From the NCBI GenBank assembly GCA_029287875.1, contig JARFQH010000131.1, positions 1 through 6,256 on the forward strand: a stretch of 6,256 bases of DNA. The letters are read 5' to 3'. Positions 1 through 5,370 of the stretch are shown here, piece after piece. Position 1 is the first letter of the stretch, and every line of letters begins with the position of its first letter. The position numbers and the translations under genes were made by a program. The notes under the pieces were generated by a model. The model did not search any database, was not told where the DNA came from, and was given only the letters and a program-made list of their open reading frames with translations. The DNA is from Desulfobacteraceae bacterium. Lineage in GTDB: Bacteria; Desulfobacterota; Desulfobacteria; Desulfobacterales; SG8-13.

Positions 1-137
1 TGGTGATGCCCGGTGACAACGTGACGATCGAGGCGGAGCTGATCACGCCGATTGCCATGGAGAAGGAGGTGCGCTTTGCGATCCGCGAGGGCGGCCGAAC
101 CGTCGGGGCGGGTGTGGTCAGCGACATCATTGAATAG
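1..137 (+). CDS. tuf: Elongation factor Tu, C-terminal end (5' truncated by window edge)
   Basis: The last 44 codons of EF-Tu, the GTPase that carries aminoacyl-tRNA to the ribosomal A site in the cytoplasm. The reading frame begins at base 3 and ends at TAG 135-137. The visible peptide includes VMPGDNV, ELITPIAMEKEVRFAIREGG and RTVGAGVVSDIIE, the conserved end of the third (beta-barrel) domain that contacts tRNA. The GTPase domain lies outside the window. EF-Tu directly before rpsJ is the usual str-to-S10 junction (rpsL-rpsG-fusA-tuf-rpsJ), and the 18-base gap to rpsJ suggests co-transcription. Whether the genome has a second tuf copy cannot be seen here. The identification is secure because this C-terminus is nearly invariant in bacteria. 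Confidence 0.97.
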   Translation, partial: VMPGDNVTIEAELITPIAMEKEVRFAIREGGRTVGAGVVSDIIE

Positions 138-155
138 CGGTGGAAGACAACCTTT

Positions 156-467
156 ATGATAGCGAACACGAAGATCAGAATCAGGCTGAAGGCTTACGAT
201 CACAAACTTCTGGATCAATCCGTATCTGATATCGTCGATACCGCGAACAAGACCGGCGCGAAGGTCGTCGGTCCCATACCGCTGCCGACCCAGATCAACA
301 AGTTTTGTGTTCTCCGCTCGCCCCATATCGACAAAAAGTCCCGTGAGCAGTTTGAGATGCGCACGCACAAGCGTCTGCTGGATATCCTGGAACCAACCCA
401 GCAGACCGTGGACGCGCTCATGCAGCTGGATCTTTCACCGGGTGTGGACGTGGAGATCAAGCTATAA
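156..467 (+). CDS. rpsJ: 30S ribosomal protein S10 (NusE)
   Basis: Small-subunit head protein; in known systems it also acts as NusE, pairing with NusB in transcription antitermination. The product is 103 residues, the same length as E. coli S10. Conserved blocks are IRIRLKAYDHKLLD (7-20), GPIPLPT (39-45) and SPHIDKKSREQFEMRTHKRL (55-74). The last lies in the extended hook that reaches into the 30S head. The ATG is preceded by GGTGGAAG (139-146) with nine bases between, and no better start exists. It follows tuf by only 18 bases, so the roughly 170-nt leader that E. coli uses for L4 feedback is absent from its usual place. A 142-base spacer with possible hairpins follows. Confidence 0.98.
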   Translation: MIANTKIRIRLKAYDHKLLDQSVSDIVDTANKTGAKVVGPIPLPTQINKFCVLRSPHIDKKSREQFEMRTHKRLLDILEPTQQTVDALMQLDLSPGVDVEIKL

Positions 468-498
468 CCTGTCGGCGTCCCTTAAGCACAGTGAATTC

Positions 499-517
499 GG
501 CCCGGGAATCCCGGGTC
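499..517 (+). repeat. Short GC-rich hairpin in the rpsJ-rplC spacer
   Basis: CCCGGG (501-506) and CCCGGG (510-515) flank AAT. With G-T and G-C pairs outside (499-517), they give an 8-bp stem with a 3-base loop. Only TCTTTC-like sequence follows, not a U-tract, so it does not look like an intrinsic terminator. Highly expressed genes continue downstream. It may be an mRNA-stabilising, processing or protein-binding hairpin, but the function is unknown. Confidence 0.5.
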
Positions 518-537
518 TTTCGCGACGGCCTCAGTAG

Positions 538-574
538 AACCCGTCAGACGGTTTCGATCGGTGGCGACTGACGG
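538..574 (+). repeat. Alternative inverted repeats upstream of rplC
   Basis: CCGTCAG (541-547) is perfectly complementary to CTGACGG (568-574), giving a 7-bp stem with a 20-base loop. The same left arm can instead fold locally, CCGT (541-544) with ACGG (548-551). That local stem extends by two A-U pairs across a bulged C at 540. The two folds exclude each other. The structure ends about 20 bases before the rplC Shine-Dalgarno site. The base pairing is seen directly; a regulatory role is inference, and a 7-bp repeat in a spacer of this size is not rare by chance. Confidence 0.35.
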
Positions 575-592
575 TCGTGCAACATCTGCACA

Positions 593-598
593 GAGGGG
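593..598 (+). promoter_or_regulatory. Shine-Dalgarno site that sets the rplC start
   Basis: GAGGGG lies 11 bases before ATG 610. The in-frame GTG at 577 has no such site and would add 11 residues (MQHLHRGVYKK) unlike L3 N-termini. This favours ATG 610. Confidence 0.75.
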
Positions 599-609
599 TT
601 TATAAGAAA

Positions 610-1242
610 ATGTGTAAAGGCTTACTGGGAAGGAAACTGGGCATGACCGGATACTTCACCCCTGCAGGCGACTTTGTTCCAGTGACGGTCATGGAAGTTG
701 GTCCATGTGTCGTCACCCAGATCAAAACGGTTGCCAGTGACGGATACAACGCACTGCAACTGGGTATGGGAACGAGGAAGGCCAAGCGCGTCAACAAACC
801 GATGCAGGGTCATCTGAAGAAAAGCGGCGAAGCGACATTTGCCTGTCTGCGCGAAGTACCGGTCGACAATCCGGAGGAGTATAAACTCGGTCAGAGCGTG
901 ACCTTGGATCTGTTCGATATCGGTGAGAAAGTGGATGTTGTGGGAACGACTAAGGGCCGCGGATTTTCCGGTGTCATCAAACGCCACGGGTTTCATCGAG
1001 GTCCGGCAGGACACGGCAGTAAAAACGTCCGTCCTCCGGGATCGATCGGCACCAGTGCCTGGCCGTCAAAAGTGACCAAAGGCAAAAAGATGCCCGGCCA
1101 GTACGGAGCGAATCGGAAGACCGTGTGCAATCTAACGATCGTTGACATCCGCCCGGCCGAAAACCTGTTGTTATTGAAAGGGGCGGTGCCGGGCTACGCA
1201 TCCAATATGGTTCTGGTCAAAAAAGTTAAGTTTGCCAAGTAG
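610..1242 (+). CDS. rplC: 50S ribosomal protein L3
   Basis: Early-assembly 50S protein that binds 23S rRNA and sends a long loop toward the peptidyl transferase centre. From ATG 610 it is 210 residues, close to the E. coli 209. Conserved parts are MCKGLLGRKLGMT (1-13), TTKGRGFSGVIKRHGF (113-128) and the central loop RPPGSIGTSAWPSKVTKGKK (141-160). The E. coli PrmB methylation target, Gln150 in GSIGQNQTPGK, aligns here with Ala150, so that modification cannot occur at this site. A longer start at GTG 577 is possible but lacks ribosome-binding support and family similarity. It lies between two long spacers (142 bases before, 108 after), unlike the tighter packing typical of this operon. Confidence 0.97.
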   Translation: MCKGLLGRKLGMTGYFTPAGDFVPVTVMEVGPCVVTQIKTVASDGYNALQLGMGTRKAKRVNKPMQGHLKKSGEATFACLREVPVDNPEEYKLGQSVTLDLFDIGEKVDVVGTTKGRGFSGVIKRHGFHRGPAGHGSKNVRPPGSIGTSAWPSKVTKGKKMPGQYGANRKTVCNLTIVDIRPAENLLLLKGAVPGYASNMVLVKKVKFAK

Positions 1243-1262
1243 AATTCATGATTGGTTGGCGG

Positions 1263-1327
1263 AGTTCCGAGAACTAACGTCGTACTAAAAAAGGTACGAC
1301 CGTTTGCGGTCCGATTCAGGCTGGACC
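1263..1327 (+). repeat. Cluster of competing inverted repeats in the rplC-rplD spacer
   Basis: Four pairings can be read. AGTTC/GAACT (1263-1267/1271-1275). GTCGTAC/GTACGAC (1279-1285/1294-1300), with an A-rich 8-base loop, extendable by AAC/GTT (1276-1278/1302-1304) past a bulged C at 1301. GACCG/CGGTC (1298-1302/1307-1311), with loop TTTG. GGTCC/GGACC (1308-1312/1323-1327). The second and third share 1298-1302 and exclude each other; the third and fourth share 1308-1311. The arrangement resembles an RNA switch, but this is inference from pairing alone. The first gene downstream encodes L4, the known autoregulator of the E. coli S10 operon. Confidence 0.4.
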
Positions 1328-1336
1328 CTTGATTTT

Positions 1337-1344
1337 GAGTGGGG
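1337..1344 (+). promoter_or_regulatory. Shine-Dalgarno site that sets the rplD start
   Basis: GAGTGGGG lies six bases before ATG 1351. It overlaps or abuts the other in-frame candidates (GTG 1339, ATG 1345), which leaves them no usable spacing, so ATG 1351 is the preferred start. Confidence 0.65.
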
Positions 1345-1350
1345 ATGACC

Positions 1351-1974
1351 ATGGCAGTGATCGATGTAGTGAACAGCAAAGGCGAAAAGGTTTCGGAGCG
1401 TGAACTTTCGGACGCGCTTTTCAACGTTGCGGCCAAAACAAGCGTTCTGCACGAGGTCGTAACGGCCCAGCTGGCCGGCCGCCGCTCGGGAACCGCATCG
1501 ACCAAGCGGCGATCAGAAGTAAGTGGCAGCACACGCAAACTCTACCGGCAGAAGGGCACCGGCCGGGCGCGCCGCGGCGATATCAAGTCGCCCCTCATGC
1601 GCGGCGGCGGCGTGATCTTCGGTCCGCATCCCCGGTCCTTTGCATCCAAGGTCTCTAAGAAAGTCAGGAAACTGGCACTGAAAATGGCGCTTACCAGCAA
1701 GCTGCAGGAAAACGAACTGGTAGTGCTTGACAAATTCGACCTGGAGAAGGTGAAGACCAAGGATTTTATCGAGATCGTTCAAGCCCTCCGGCTTGATAAC
1801 GCCTTGATCGTGACGGATAATAAGGACGAAATTCTCGAGCTTTCTTCTCGGAACGTCCCCCGGATCAAGGTGCTGAGAAGTGAAGGGCTCAACGTTTACG
1901 ATATTCTCAAATACAAAAACCTGGTCCTTCTGGAGCCCGCAATCAACGACATTGAAGGGAGGCTGCTGGCATGA
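1351..1974 (+). CDS. rplD: 50S ribosomal protein L4
   Basis: Binds 23S rRNA domain I and lines the exit-tunnel constriction together with L22. From ATG 1351 it is 207 residues (E. coli 201). The long tunnel loop is clear: GSTRKLYRQKGTGRARRGDI (59-78), then KSPLMRGGGVIFGPHPRSF (79-97). The RQKGTGRAR motif is where macrolide-resistance changes fall in other species; no deviation is obvious here. The C-terminal half (from about 100) is the conserved globular part with VVLDKF and ALIVTDN. The stop TGA overlaps the rplW start as ATGA, implying translational coupling. In E. coli L4 represses its own operon through the S10 leader and stimulates attenuation there; that leader position is absent here. 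In-frame starts at 1339 and 1345 are less likely. Confidence 0.97.
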   Translation: MAVIDVVNSKGEKVSERELSDALFNVAAKTSVLHEVVTAQLAGRRSGTASTKRRSEVSGSTRKLYRQKGTGRARRGDIKSPLMRGGGVIFGPHPRSFASKVSKKVRKLALKMALTSKLQENELVVLDKFDLEKVKTKDFIEIVQALRLDNALIVTDNKDEILELSSRNVPRIKVLRSEGLNVYDILKYKNLVLLEPAINDIEGRLLA

Positions 1975-2261
1975 CACTGCAGTATGACATCATCATAAGG
2001 CCGGTTGTCACCGAAAAAACCAACATCCAGAAAGAAGCGGCCAACCAGGTGACTTTCGAGGTCGACCGCAAGGCCAATCGTATCGAGGTCCGGCGCGCGA
2101 TCGAGCGGATTTTCAATGTTAGAGTCACCAACGTGCGGACCATGCAGGTCAGGGGCAAGTTCAAACGCAGAGGCCGTGTTCTCGGAAAACGGCGCGACTG
2201 GAAAAAGGCGATTGTGACCCTGCGGCCGGGGGAACGGATCGAATTTTTCGAAGGGGTGTAA
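1971..2261 (+). CDS. rplW: 50S ribosomal protein L23
   Basis: Exit-tunnel rim protein that binds 23S rRNA domain III and serves as docking site for trigger factor and SRP in studied bacteria. It is 96 residues; E. coli has 100. The N-terminal motif IIRPVVTEKTN (8-18) contains Glu15, which aligns with E. coli Glu18, the trigger-factor contact. The basic loop GKFKRRGRVLGKRRDWKKA reaches into the tunnel region. The start ATG overlaps the rplD stop by ATGA. A strong AAGGGAGG site (1955-1962) sits inside the end of rplD, eight bases before the start. The stop TAA lies at the foot of a possible hairpin before rplB. Confidence 0.97.
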   Translation: MTLQYDIIIRPVVTEKTNIQKEAANQVTFEVDRKANRIEVRRAIERIFNVRVTNVRTMQVRGKFKRRGRVLGKRRDWKKAIVTLRPGERIEFFEGV

Positions 2262-2286
2262 CCATCGGCCCGGGCCGTTTATGGTT
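2260..2286 (+). repeat. Hairpin spanning the rplW stop codon, before rplB
   Basis: AACCAT (2260-2265) pairs with ATGGTT (2281-2286). Inside it is the perfect 12-base palindrome CGGCCCGGGCCG (2266-2277). Folded as RNA this gives 10 base pairs, with CCGG in the loop and a UUU bulge on the 3' side. The left arm includes the last two bases of the rplW stop codon, and the structure ends ten bases before the rplB Shine-Dalgarno site (2297-2301). A role in translation or mRNA stability is plausible but inferred. The nine bases CGGCCCGGG also occur at 498-506. Confidence 0.5.
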
Positions 2287-2307
2287 CATCCGGTTTAGGA
2301 GTATGGC

Positions 2308-3138
2308 ATGGGAATAAAAAAAGTAAAACCGACTTCACCCGGACGCCGTTTTCAGGGCTATTCGGCATTCGACGACATCACCGCGACGGCTCCCGAAAAG
2401 AGCCTGTTGCGCCCTCTCAACAAGAGCGGCGGCCGCAACGTCATGGGGCGTATCACCTGTCGTCACCGGGGTGGCGGACACAAGCGATATTACCGCGTCA
2501 TCGATTTCAAGCGCAATAAAATCGGTATTCCGGCTAAGGTAGCCACCATCGAATACGACCCCAACCGCAGTGCACGAATTGCTCTGCTGCACTATGCCGA
2601 CGGTGAGAAGCGTTACATTCTGGCGCCTCTCAACTTGAAGGTCGGAGACACGGTCGAGGCAGGACCCAAGGTCGACATAAAGCCCGGAAACGCCCTGCCG
2701 CTGATCAACATACCGCTGGGAACACACATTCACAATATCGAGCTGCGGGCGGGAAACGGCGGTCAGATCGTGCGAAGTGCCGGAACGTTTGCCCAATTGA
2801 TGGCCAAGGAGGATCGCTACGCACTGATCAAGCTTCCTTCCGGCGAAGTACGAATGGTTCTGTTGAATTGTCAGGCCACCATCGGCCAGCTCGGCAATGT
2901 CGAACATGAAAACATTTCGATCGGCAAAGCCGGTCGTAAGCGCTGGTTGGGGCGCCGGCCCCGCGTTCGCGGAGTGGCCATGAACCCGGTCGACCATCCG
3001 ATGGGCGGGGGTGAAGGTCGCTCGTCGGGCGGGCGCCACCCGTGCAGCCCTTGGGGGATGCCCACCAAGGGCTTCAAGACCCGCAAGCGAACCAAATTCA
3101 GCAATCGGCTGATCGTTAAACGGCGCTCGAAAAAATAA
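2308..3138 (+). CDS. rplB: 50S ribosomal protein L2
   Basis: One of the most conserved 50S proteins, needed for subunit association and for the peptidyl transferase centre. It has 276 residues (E. coli 273). The N-terminal extension MGIKKVKPTSPGRRF is followed by the rRNA-binding motif GRITCRHRGGGHKRYYR (47-63). The central OB-fold and SH3-like regions follow, then the C-terminal NPVDHPMGGGEGR. His230 in this block aligns with the E. coli His implicated in activity (229 without the initiator Met). The second His of the E. coli block (DHPH) is Met here, a common variant in other phyla. A clean AGGAG (2297-2301) lies six bases before the ATG. The basic tail LIVKRRSKK is typical. A 108-base spacer follows. 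Confidence 0.98.
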   Translation: MGIKKVKPTSPGRRFQGYSAFDDITATAPEKSLLRPLNKSGGRNVMGRITCRHRGGGHKRYYRVIDFKRNKIGIPAKVATIEYDPNRSARIALLHYADGEKRYILAPLNLKVGDTVEAGPKVDIKPGNALPLINIPLGTHIHNIELRAGNGGQIVRSAGTFAQLMAKEDRYALIKLPSGEVRMVLLNCQATIGQLGNVEHENISIGKAGRKRWLGRRPRVRGVAMNPVDHPMGGGEGRSSGGRHPCSPWGMPTKGFKTRKRTKFSNRLIVKRRSKK

Positions 3139-3246
3139 GGCAACCCGCAGGCGTTCATCGCGCCGACTCGGTGAGGCAAAGAAATTAGACGGGCTTTTTC
3201 GCTTGAGCCCGGCATTTGTCAGGCATGACGTTAGACAGGAGAGAAA
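3139..3246 (+). other. rplB-rpsS spacer with short possible hairpins
   Basis: No gene is evident. CGGGCT (3190-3195) pairs with AGCCCG (3206-3211) around a T-rich 10-base loop. CGCCG/CGGTG (3161-3165/3169-3173, one G-U) gives a tri-loop hairpin, which competes with GGCG/CGCC (3150-3153/3161-3164). These are weak structures expected in GC-rich DNA. The final bases hold the rpsS Shine-Dalgarno site AGGAG (3237-3241). No U-tract follows the hairpins, so no terminator is called. Confidence 0.35.
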
Positions 3247-3525
3247 ATGCCACGCTCGTTAAAAAAAGGTCCCTATGTCGAGGCCAAACTGGTGAAAAAG
3301 GTCGAAGAGGCTCAAAAGAGCCGCAGCAACCGGGTCATCAAAACATGGTCCCGGCGGTCGACCATCTTGCCGGAAATGGTCGGCATTACACTGGCTGTTC
3401 ATAACGGGAAGAAATTCGTCCCGGTTTTTATTTCCGAGAACATGGTCGGTCACAAACTTGGAGAGTTCTCACCGACGCGCACTTTTTACGGCCATGCGGG
3501 TTCCAAGAAATCGTCACTGAAGTAG
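3247..3525 (+). CDS. rpsS: 30S ribosomal protein S19
   Basis: Head protein of the 30S subunit that forms a complex with S13 and contacts A-site tRNA. It is 92 residues, equal to E. coli S19. The signature blocks are MPRSLKKGPYV (1-11), VIKTWSRRSTILPEMVG (30-46) and GHKLGEFSPTRTFYGH (68-83), followed by a basic tail. AGGAG (3237-3241) lies five bases before ATG 3247. The in-frame context offers no alternative start that matches the family. It is separated from rplB by 108 bases and from rplV by 102 bases, longer than usual for this operon, although gene order is standard. Confidence 0.98.
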   Translation: MPRSLKKGPYVEAKLVKKVEEAQKSRSNRVIKTWSRRSTILPEMVGITLAVHNGKKFVPVFISENMVGHKLGEFSPTRTFYGHAGSKKSSLK

Positions 3526-3538
3526 CGTGGTTAAGGAT

Positions 3539-3589
3539 CGAACCGCGCCCGTCGTTGCGATTGACAACCGGTTCGCACGCCGAGAACCG
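3539..3589 (+). repeat. GAACCG-CGGTTC-GAACCG alternative hairpins in the rpsS-rplV spacer
   Basis: CGAACCG (3539-3545) pairs with CGGTTCG (3569-3575), a 7-bp stem. GTTG/CAAC (3554-3557/3565-3568) stacks beneath it, giving 11 base pairs with an 8-base bulge on the left. A second copy of GAACCG (3584-3589) can take over CGGTTC (3569-3574) with a 9-base loop. The right arm thus has two possible partners, which exclude each other. The base pairing is seen directly. Any switching or protein-binding function is inference; the site ends about 23 bases before the rplV Shine-Dalgarno site. Confidence 0.4.
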
Positions 3590-3627
3590 CCGATATAACA
3601 GTCAAAAATAAAAGGAAGCGTCGCACA

Positions 3628-3969
3628 ATGGAGGTTAGAGCTGTCACAAGACACGTACGTATTTCTCCCCGCAAGGTCCGTTTTTTGATCGATGCCATCA
3701 AGGGGAAACCGGTGGAAGCGGCTCTCAATGCCCTCAAGTTCATGCCGACGAAAGCGGCCGGGATTGTCGAGAAAACAATGCGCAGCGCCGTCGCCAACGC
3801 GAATCAAAACGCCGACATCGATGTCGACACCTTGGTGGTCAGCAATATCACCGCTGATCAGGGGCCAACCCTGAAACGTTTTCGGGCGAGGGCCCGCGGG
3901 CGTGGTGCACGGATTTTGAAAAGAACCAGTCACATCACCGTCATCTTGGCTGAGCAGTCGCTGCAATAG
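3628..3969 (+). CDS. rplV: 50S ribosomal protein L22
   Basis: Binds all domains of 23S rRNA and, with L4, forms the tunnel constriction sensed by some nascent peptides. It is 113 residues (E. coli 110). The N-terminal MEVRAVTRHVRISPRKVRFL (1-20) and the helix NALKFMPTKAAGIVEKTM (34-51) are typical. The extended beta-hairpin is at 79-100, with GPTLKRFRARARGRGARI at its core, and changes there confer macrolide resistance in other species. No insertion or deletion is seen in it. AGGAAG (3613-3618) lies nine bases before the ATG. It is followed after 18 bases by rpsC. Confidence 0.98.
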   Translation: MEVRAVTRHVRISPRKVRFLIDAIKGKPVEAALNALKFMPTKAAGIVEKTMRSAVANANQNADIDVDTLVVSNITADQGPTLKRFRARARGRGARILKRTSHITVILAEQSLQ

Positions 3970-3972
3970 GCC

Positions 3973-3980
3973 GGAGGAGG
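3973..3980 (+). promoter_or_regulatory. Strong Shine-Dalgarno site for the TTG start of rpsC
   Basis: GGAGGAGG lies seven bases before TTG 3988. It is among the strongest ribosome-binding sites in the window and probably compensates for the weak start codon. It confirms TTG as the start, since no ATG or GTG lies at the conserved GQKVNPIG beginning. Confidence 0.85.
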
Positions 3981-3987
3981 AAAAAGC

Positions 3988-4641
3988 TTGGGCCAGAAAG
4001 TAAATCCGATTGGATTGAGATTAGGGATCGTCAAAACCTGGGAGTCACGCTGGTACGCAGACAAGAATTATGCCGATTATATTCTGGAAGATTATAAGAT
4101 CAGGCGCTTTATCAAAAAGAAGCTTTTTCATGCCGGCGTCTCCAGGATCGAGATCGAACGATCATCCAAGCGGATCAGGCTTAGAATATTTACCTCCAGG
4201 CCGGGCATCGTGATCGGTAAGAAGGGTTCCGAAATTTCACTGCTCAAACAGGACATCGAAAAGATGGTCACGCATGAAGTTCTGATTGACATACAGGAAA
4301 TCAGGAAACCGGAGATCGATGCGCAGCTCGTGGCCGAAAATATCGCGCTTCAAATTGAACGGCGGGTGGCCTTCAGACGGGCAATGAAACGCGGTGTCTC
4401 GTCAGCCATGCGCTTCGGCGCTCAGGGAGTCAAGGTCATTTGCGGCGGAAGACTGGGGGGTGCAGAAATGGCCCGCCGCGAATGGTATCGGGAGGGTCGC
4501 GTACCTCTGCACACCCTGCGGGCCGACATCGATTACGGCTTTACGGAGGCCCGTACGACCTACGGTGCGATCGGCGTCAAGGTCTTTGTTTTCAAGGGTG
4601 AAATTCTGAAGAAAGACAAGGTGGAATACGAAAATCAGTAA
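3988..4641 (+). CDS. rpsC: 30S ribosomal protein S3, TTG start
   Basis: Head/solvent-side protein of the 30S subunit at the mRNA entry tunnel; in E. coli it contributes to mRNA helicase activity with S4 and S5. It is 217 residues (E. coli 233), ending in a short KKDKVEYENQ tail. The start is TTG, read as Met, giving the universal MGQKVNPIGLRLG. A KH domain occupies roughly 38-106, with the RNA-binding GKKG loop at 77-80 in PGIVIGKKGSEI. The C-terminal domain includes RRAMKRGVSSAMRFGAQGVK and the GGRLGGAEMARREWYREGR region, which lies near the mRNA entrance. It follows rplV by 18 bases and is followed by a 103-base spacer. Confidence 0.98.
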   Translation: MGQKVNPIGLRLGIVKTWESRWYADKNYADYILEDYKIRRFIKKKLFHAGVSRIEIERSSKRIRLRIFTSRPGIVIGKKGSEISLLKQDIEKMVTHEVLIDIQEIRKPEIDAQLVAENIALQIERRVAFRRAMKRGVSSAMRFGAQGVKVICGGRLGGAEMARREWYREGRVPLHTLRADIDYGFTEARTTYGAIGVKVFVFKGEILKKDKVEYENQ

Positions 4642-4744
4642 GCTGACCGACGGCACGGCTGCATGCGACCGGCGGAAGGCCTGAGCTGACACACGACGAT
4701 GACCGGGAAACAGCGAAAACCTGCCGGGACAGGAGACCGTATCT
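4642..4744 (+). other. rpsC-rplP spacer, no clear structure
   Basis: No gene and no strong hairpin are visible. The 7-mer AGCTGAC occurs twice, at 4641-4647 (overlapping the rpsC stop) and at 4684-4690. A 4-bp pairing CCTG/CAGG (4720-4723/4730-4733) touches the rplP Shine-Dalgarno site AGGAG (4731-4735) but is too weak to call a regulator. The spacer is included because it is one of several gaps of about 100 bases in this operon. Confidence 0.4.
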
Positions 4745-5161
4745 ATGCTTAGCCCCAAAAAGGTAAAATTTAGAAAACAACAAAAAGGCAGAATGAGAGG
4801 CCTCTCCCACAGAGGCAGTCGTCTTAACTTCGGCCAGTTTGGCCTGCAAGCCGTGAATTGCGGCTGGCTTTCTGCTCGGCAGATCGAAGCGGCCCGTATT
4901 GCCATGACCCGGCATGTCAAAAGGGGTGCCAGAATATGGATAAGGGTATTTCCTGACAAACCGATTACCAAGAAACCGGCTGAAGTTCGTATGGGTAAAG
5001 GCAAGGGAGCCCCTGAGGCCTGGGTCGCGGTTGTGAGACCCGGCCGGATTCTCTACGAAATGGAAGGTGTTACCAGAGAGGTAGCCGAAGAGGCTTTCCG
5101 ACTCGCTGCCCACAAGCTTTCGGTCAGGACGAAATTTGTGGAAAGGAGCATCACATCATGA
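4745..5161 (+). CDS. rplP: 50S ribosomal protein L16
   Basis: Late-assembling 50S protein near the A-site tRNA elbow and the peptidyl transferase centre. It is 138 residues (E. coli 136). The N-terminal MLSPKKVKFRKQQKGRMRG is the family signature. GARIWIRVFPDKPITKKP (61-78) and VRMGKGKG (81-88) follow. Arg82 aligns with E. coli Arg81, the residue hydroxylated by the YcfD oxygenase; whether this organism has such an enzyme is not visible. AGGAG (4731-4735) lies nine bases before the ATG. The stop codon overlaps the rpmC start as ATGA, so the two are probably translationally coupled. Confidence 0.98.
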   Translation: MLSPKKVKFRKQQKGRMRGLSHRGSRLNFGQFGLQAVNCGWLSARQIEAARIAMTRHVKRGARIWIRVFPDKPITKKPAEVRMGKGKGAPEAWVAVVRPGRILYEMEGVTREVAEEAFRLAAHKLSVRTKFVERSITS

Positions 5162-5370
5162 AGGCCGGTGACGTCAGATCCCTTAGTCCGGAAGAGCGAC
5201 AGCAGAAGCTGATCGAAATGAAACAGGAGCTGTTTAACCTCCGCTTTCAACATGCAACCGGACAGCTTGAAAACCCGCAGCGGCTCAAACAGATAAAGCG
5301 TGACTTAGCCCGGGTGCAAACCATCATTCGGGAAGAAGAATTGTCGGCACACGAAACCGAGTCCAGATAG
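5158..5370 (+). CDS. rpmC: 50S ribosomal protein L29
   Basis: Small two-helix protein at the tunnel exit beside L23, part of the docking area for nascent-chain factors. It is 70 residues (E. coli 63), with a slightly longer polar C-terminus ending SAHETESR. The helical hairpin shows the conserved LFNLRFQHATGQLENP (25-40) and then LKQIKRDLARVQTIIRE. Charged heptad-like spacing in both helices fits the antiparallel coiled structure. The start overlaps the rplP stop by ATGA. The site AAAGGAG (5142-5148) inside rplP is nine bases upstream. A 39-base AT-rich spacer to rpsQ follows. Confidence 0.97.
   Translation: MKAGDVRSLSPEERQQKLIEMKQELFNLRFQHATGQLENPQRLKQIKRDLARVQTIIREEELSAHETESR

Noticed and set aside
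499..520. Intrinsic terminator after rpsJ
   Set aside because: The hairpin is strong but followed only by TCTTTC-like sequence, not a run of T, and the operon continues.
577..609. Longer rplC start at GTG 577
   Set aside because: It has no ribosome-binding site, adds residues unlike L3 proteins, and ATG 610 has both a site and the conserved beginning.
2335..3039. Antisense open frame of 234 codons opposite rplB
   Set aside because: It lies entirely within a near-invariant gene, resembles no known protein, and is explained by the codon composition of rplB.
3190..3211. Terminator after rplB
   Set aside because: The T-run is in the loop rather than after the stem, and the stem is only six base pairs.
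3216..3404. Small + strand frame of 62 codons overlapping rpsS
   Set aside because: It overlaps rpsS in another frame and has no ribosome-binding site or recognisable similarity.
4641..4690. AGCTGAC direct repeats in the rpsC-rplP spacer
   Set aside because: Two copies of a 7-mer, one overlapping a stop codon, are not enough to suggest a repeat element or binding site.
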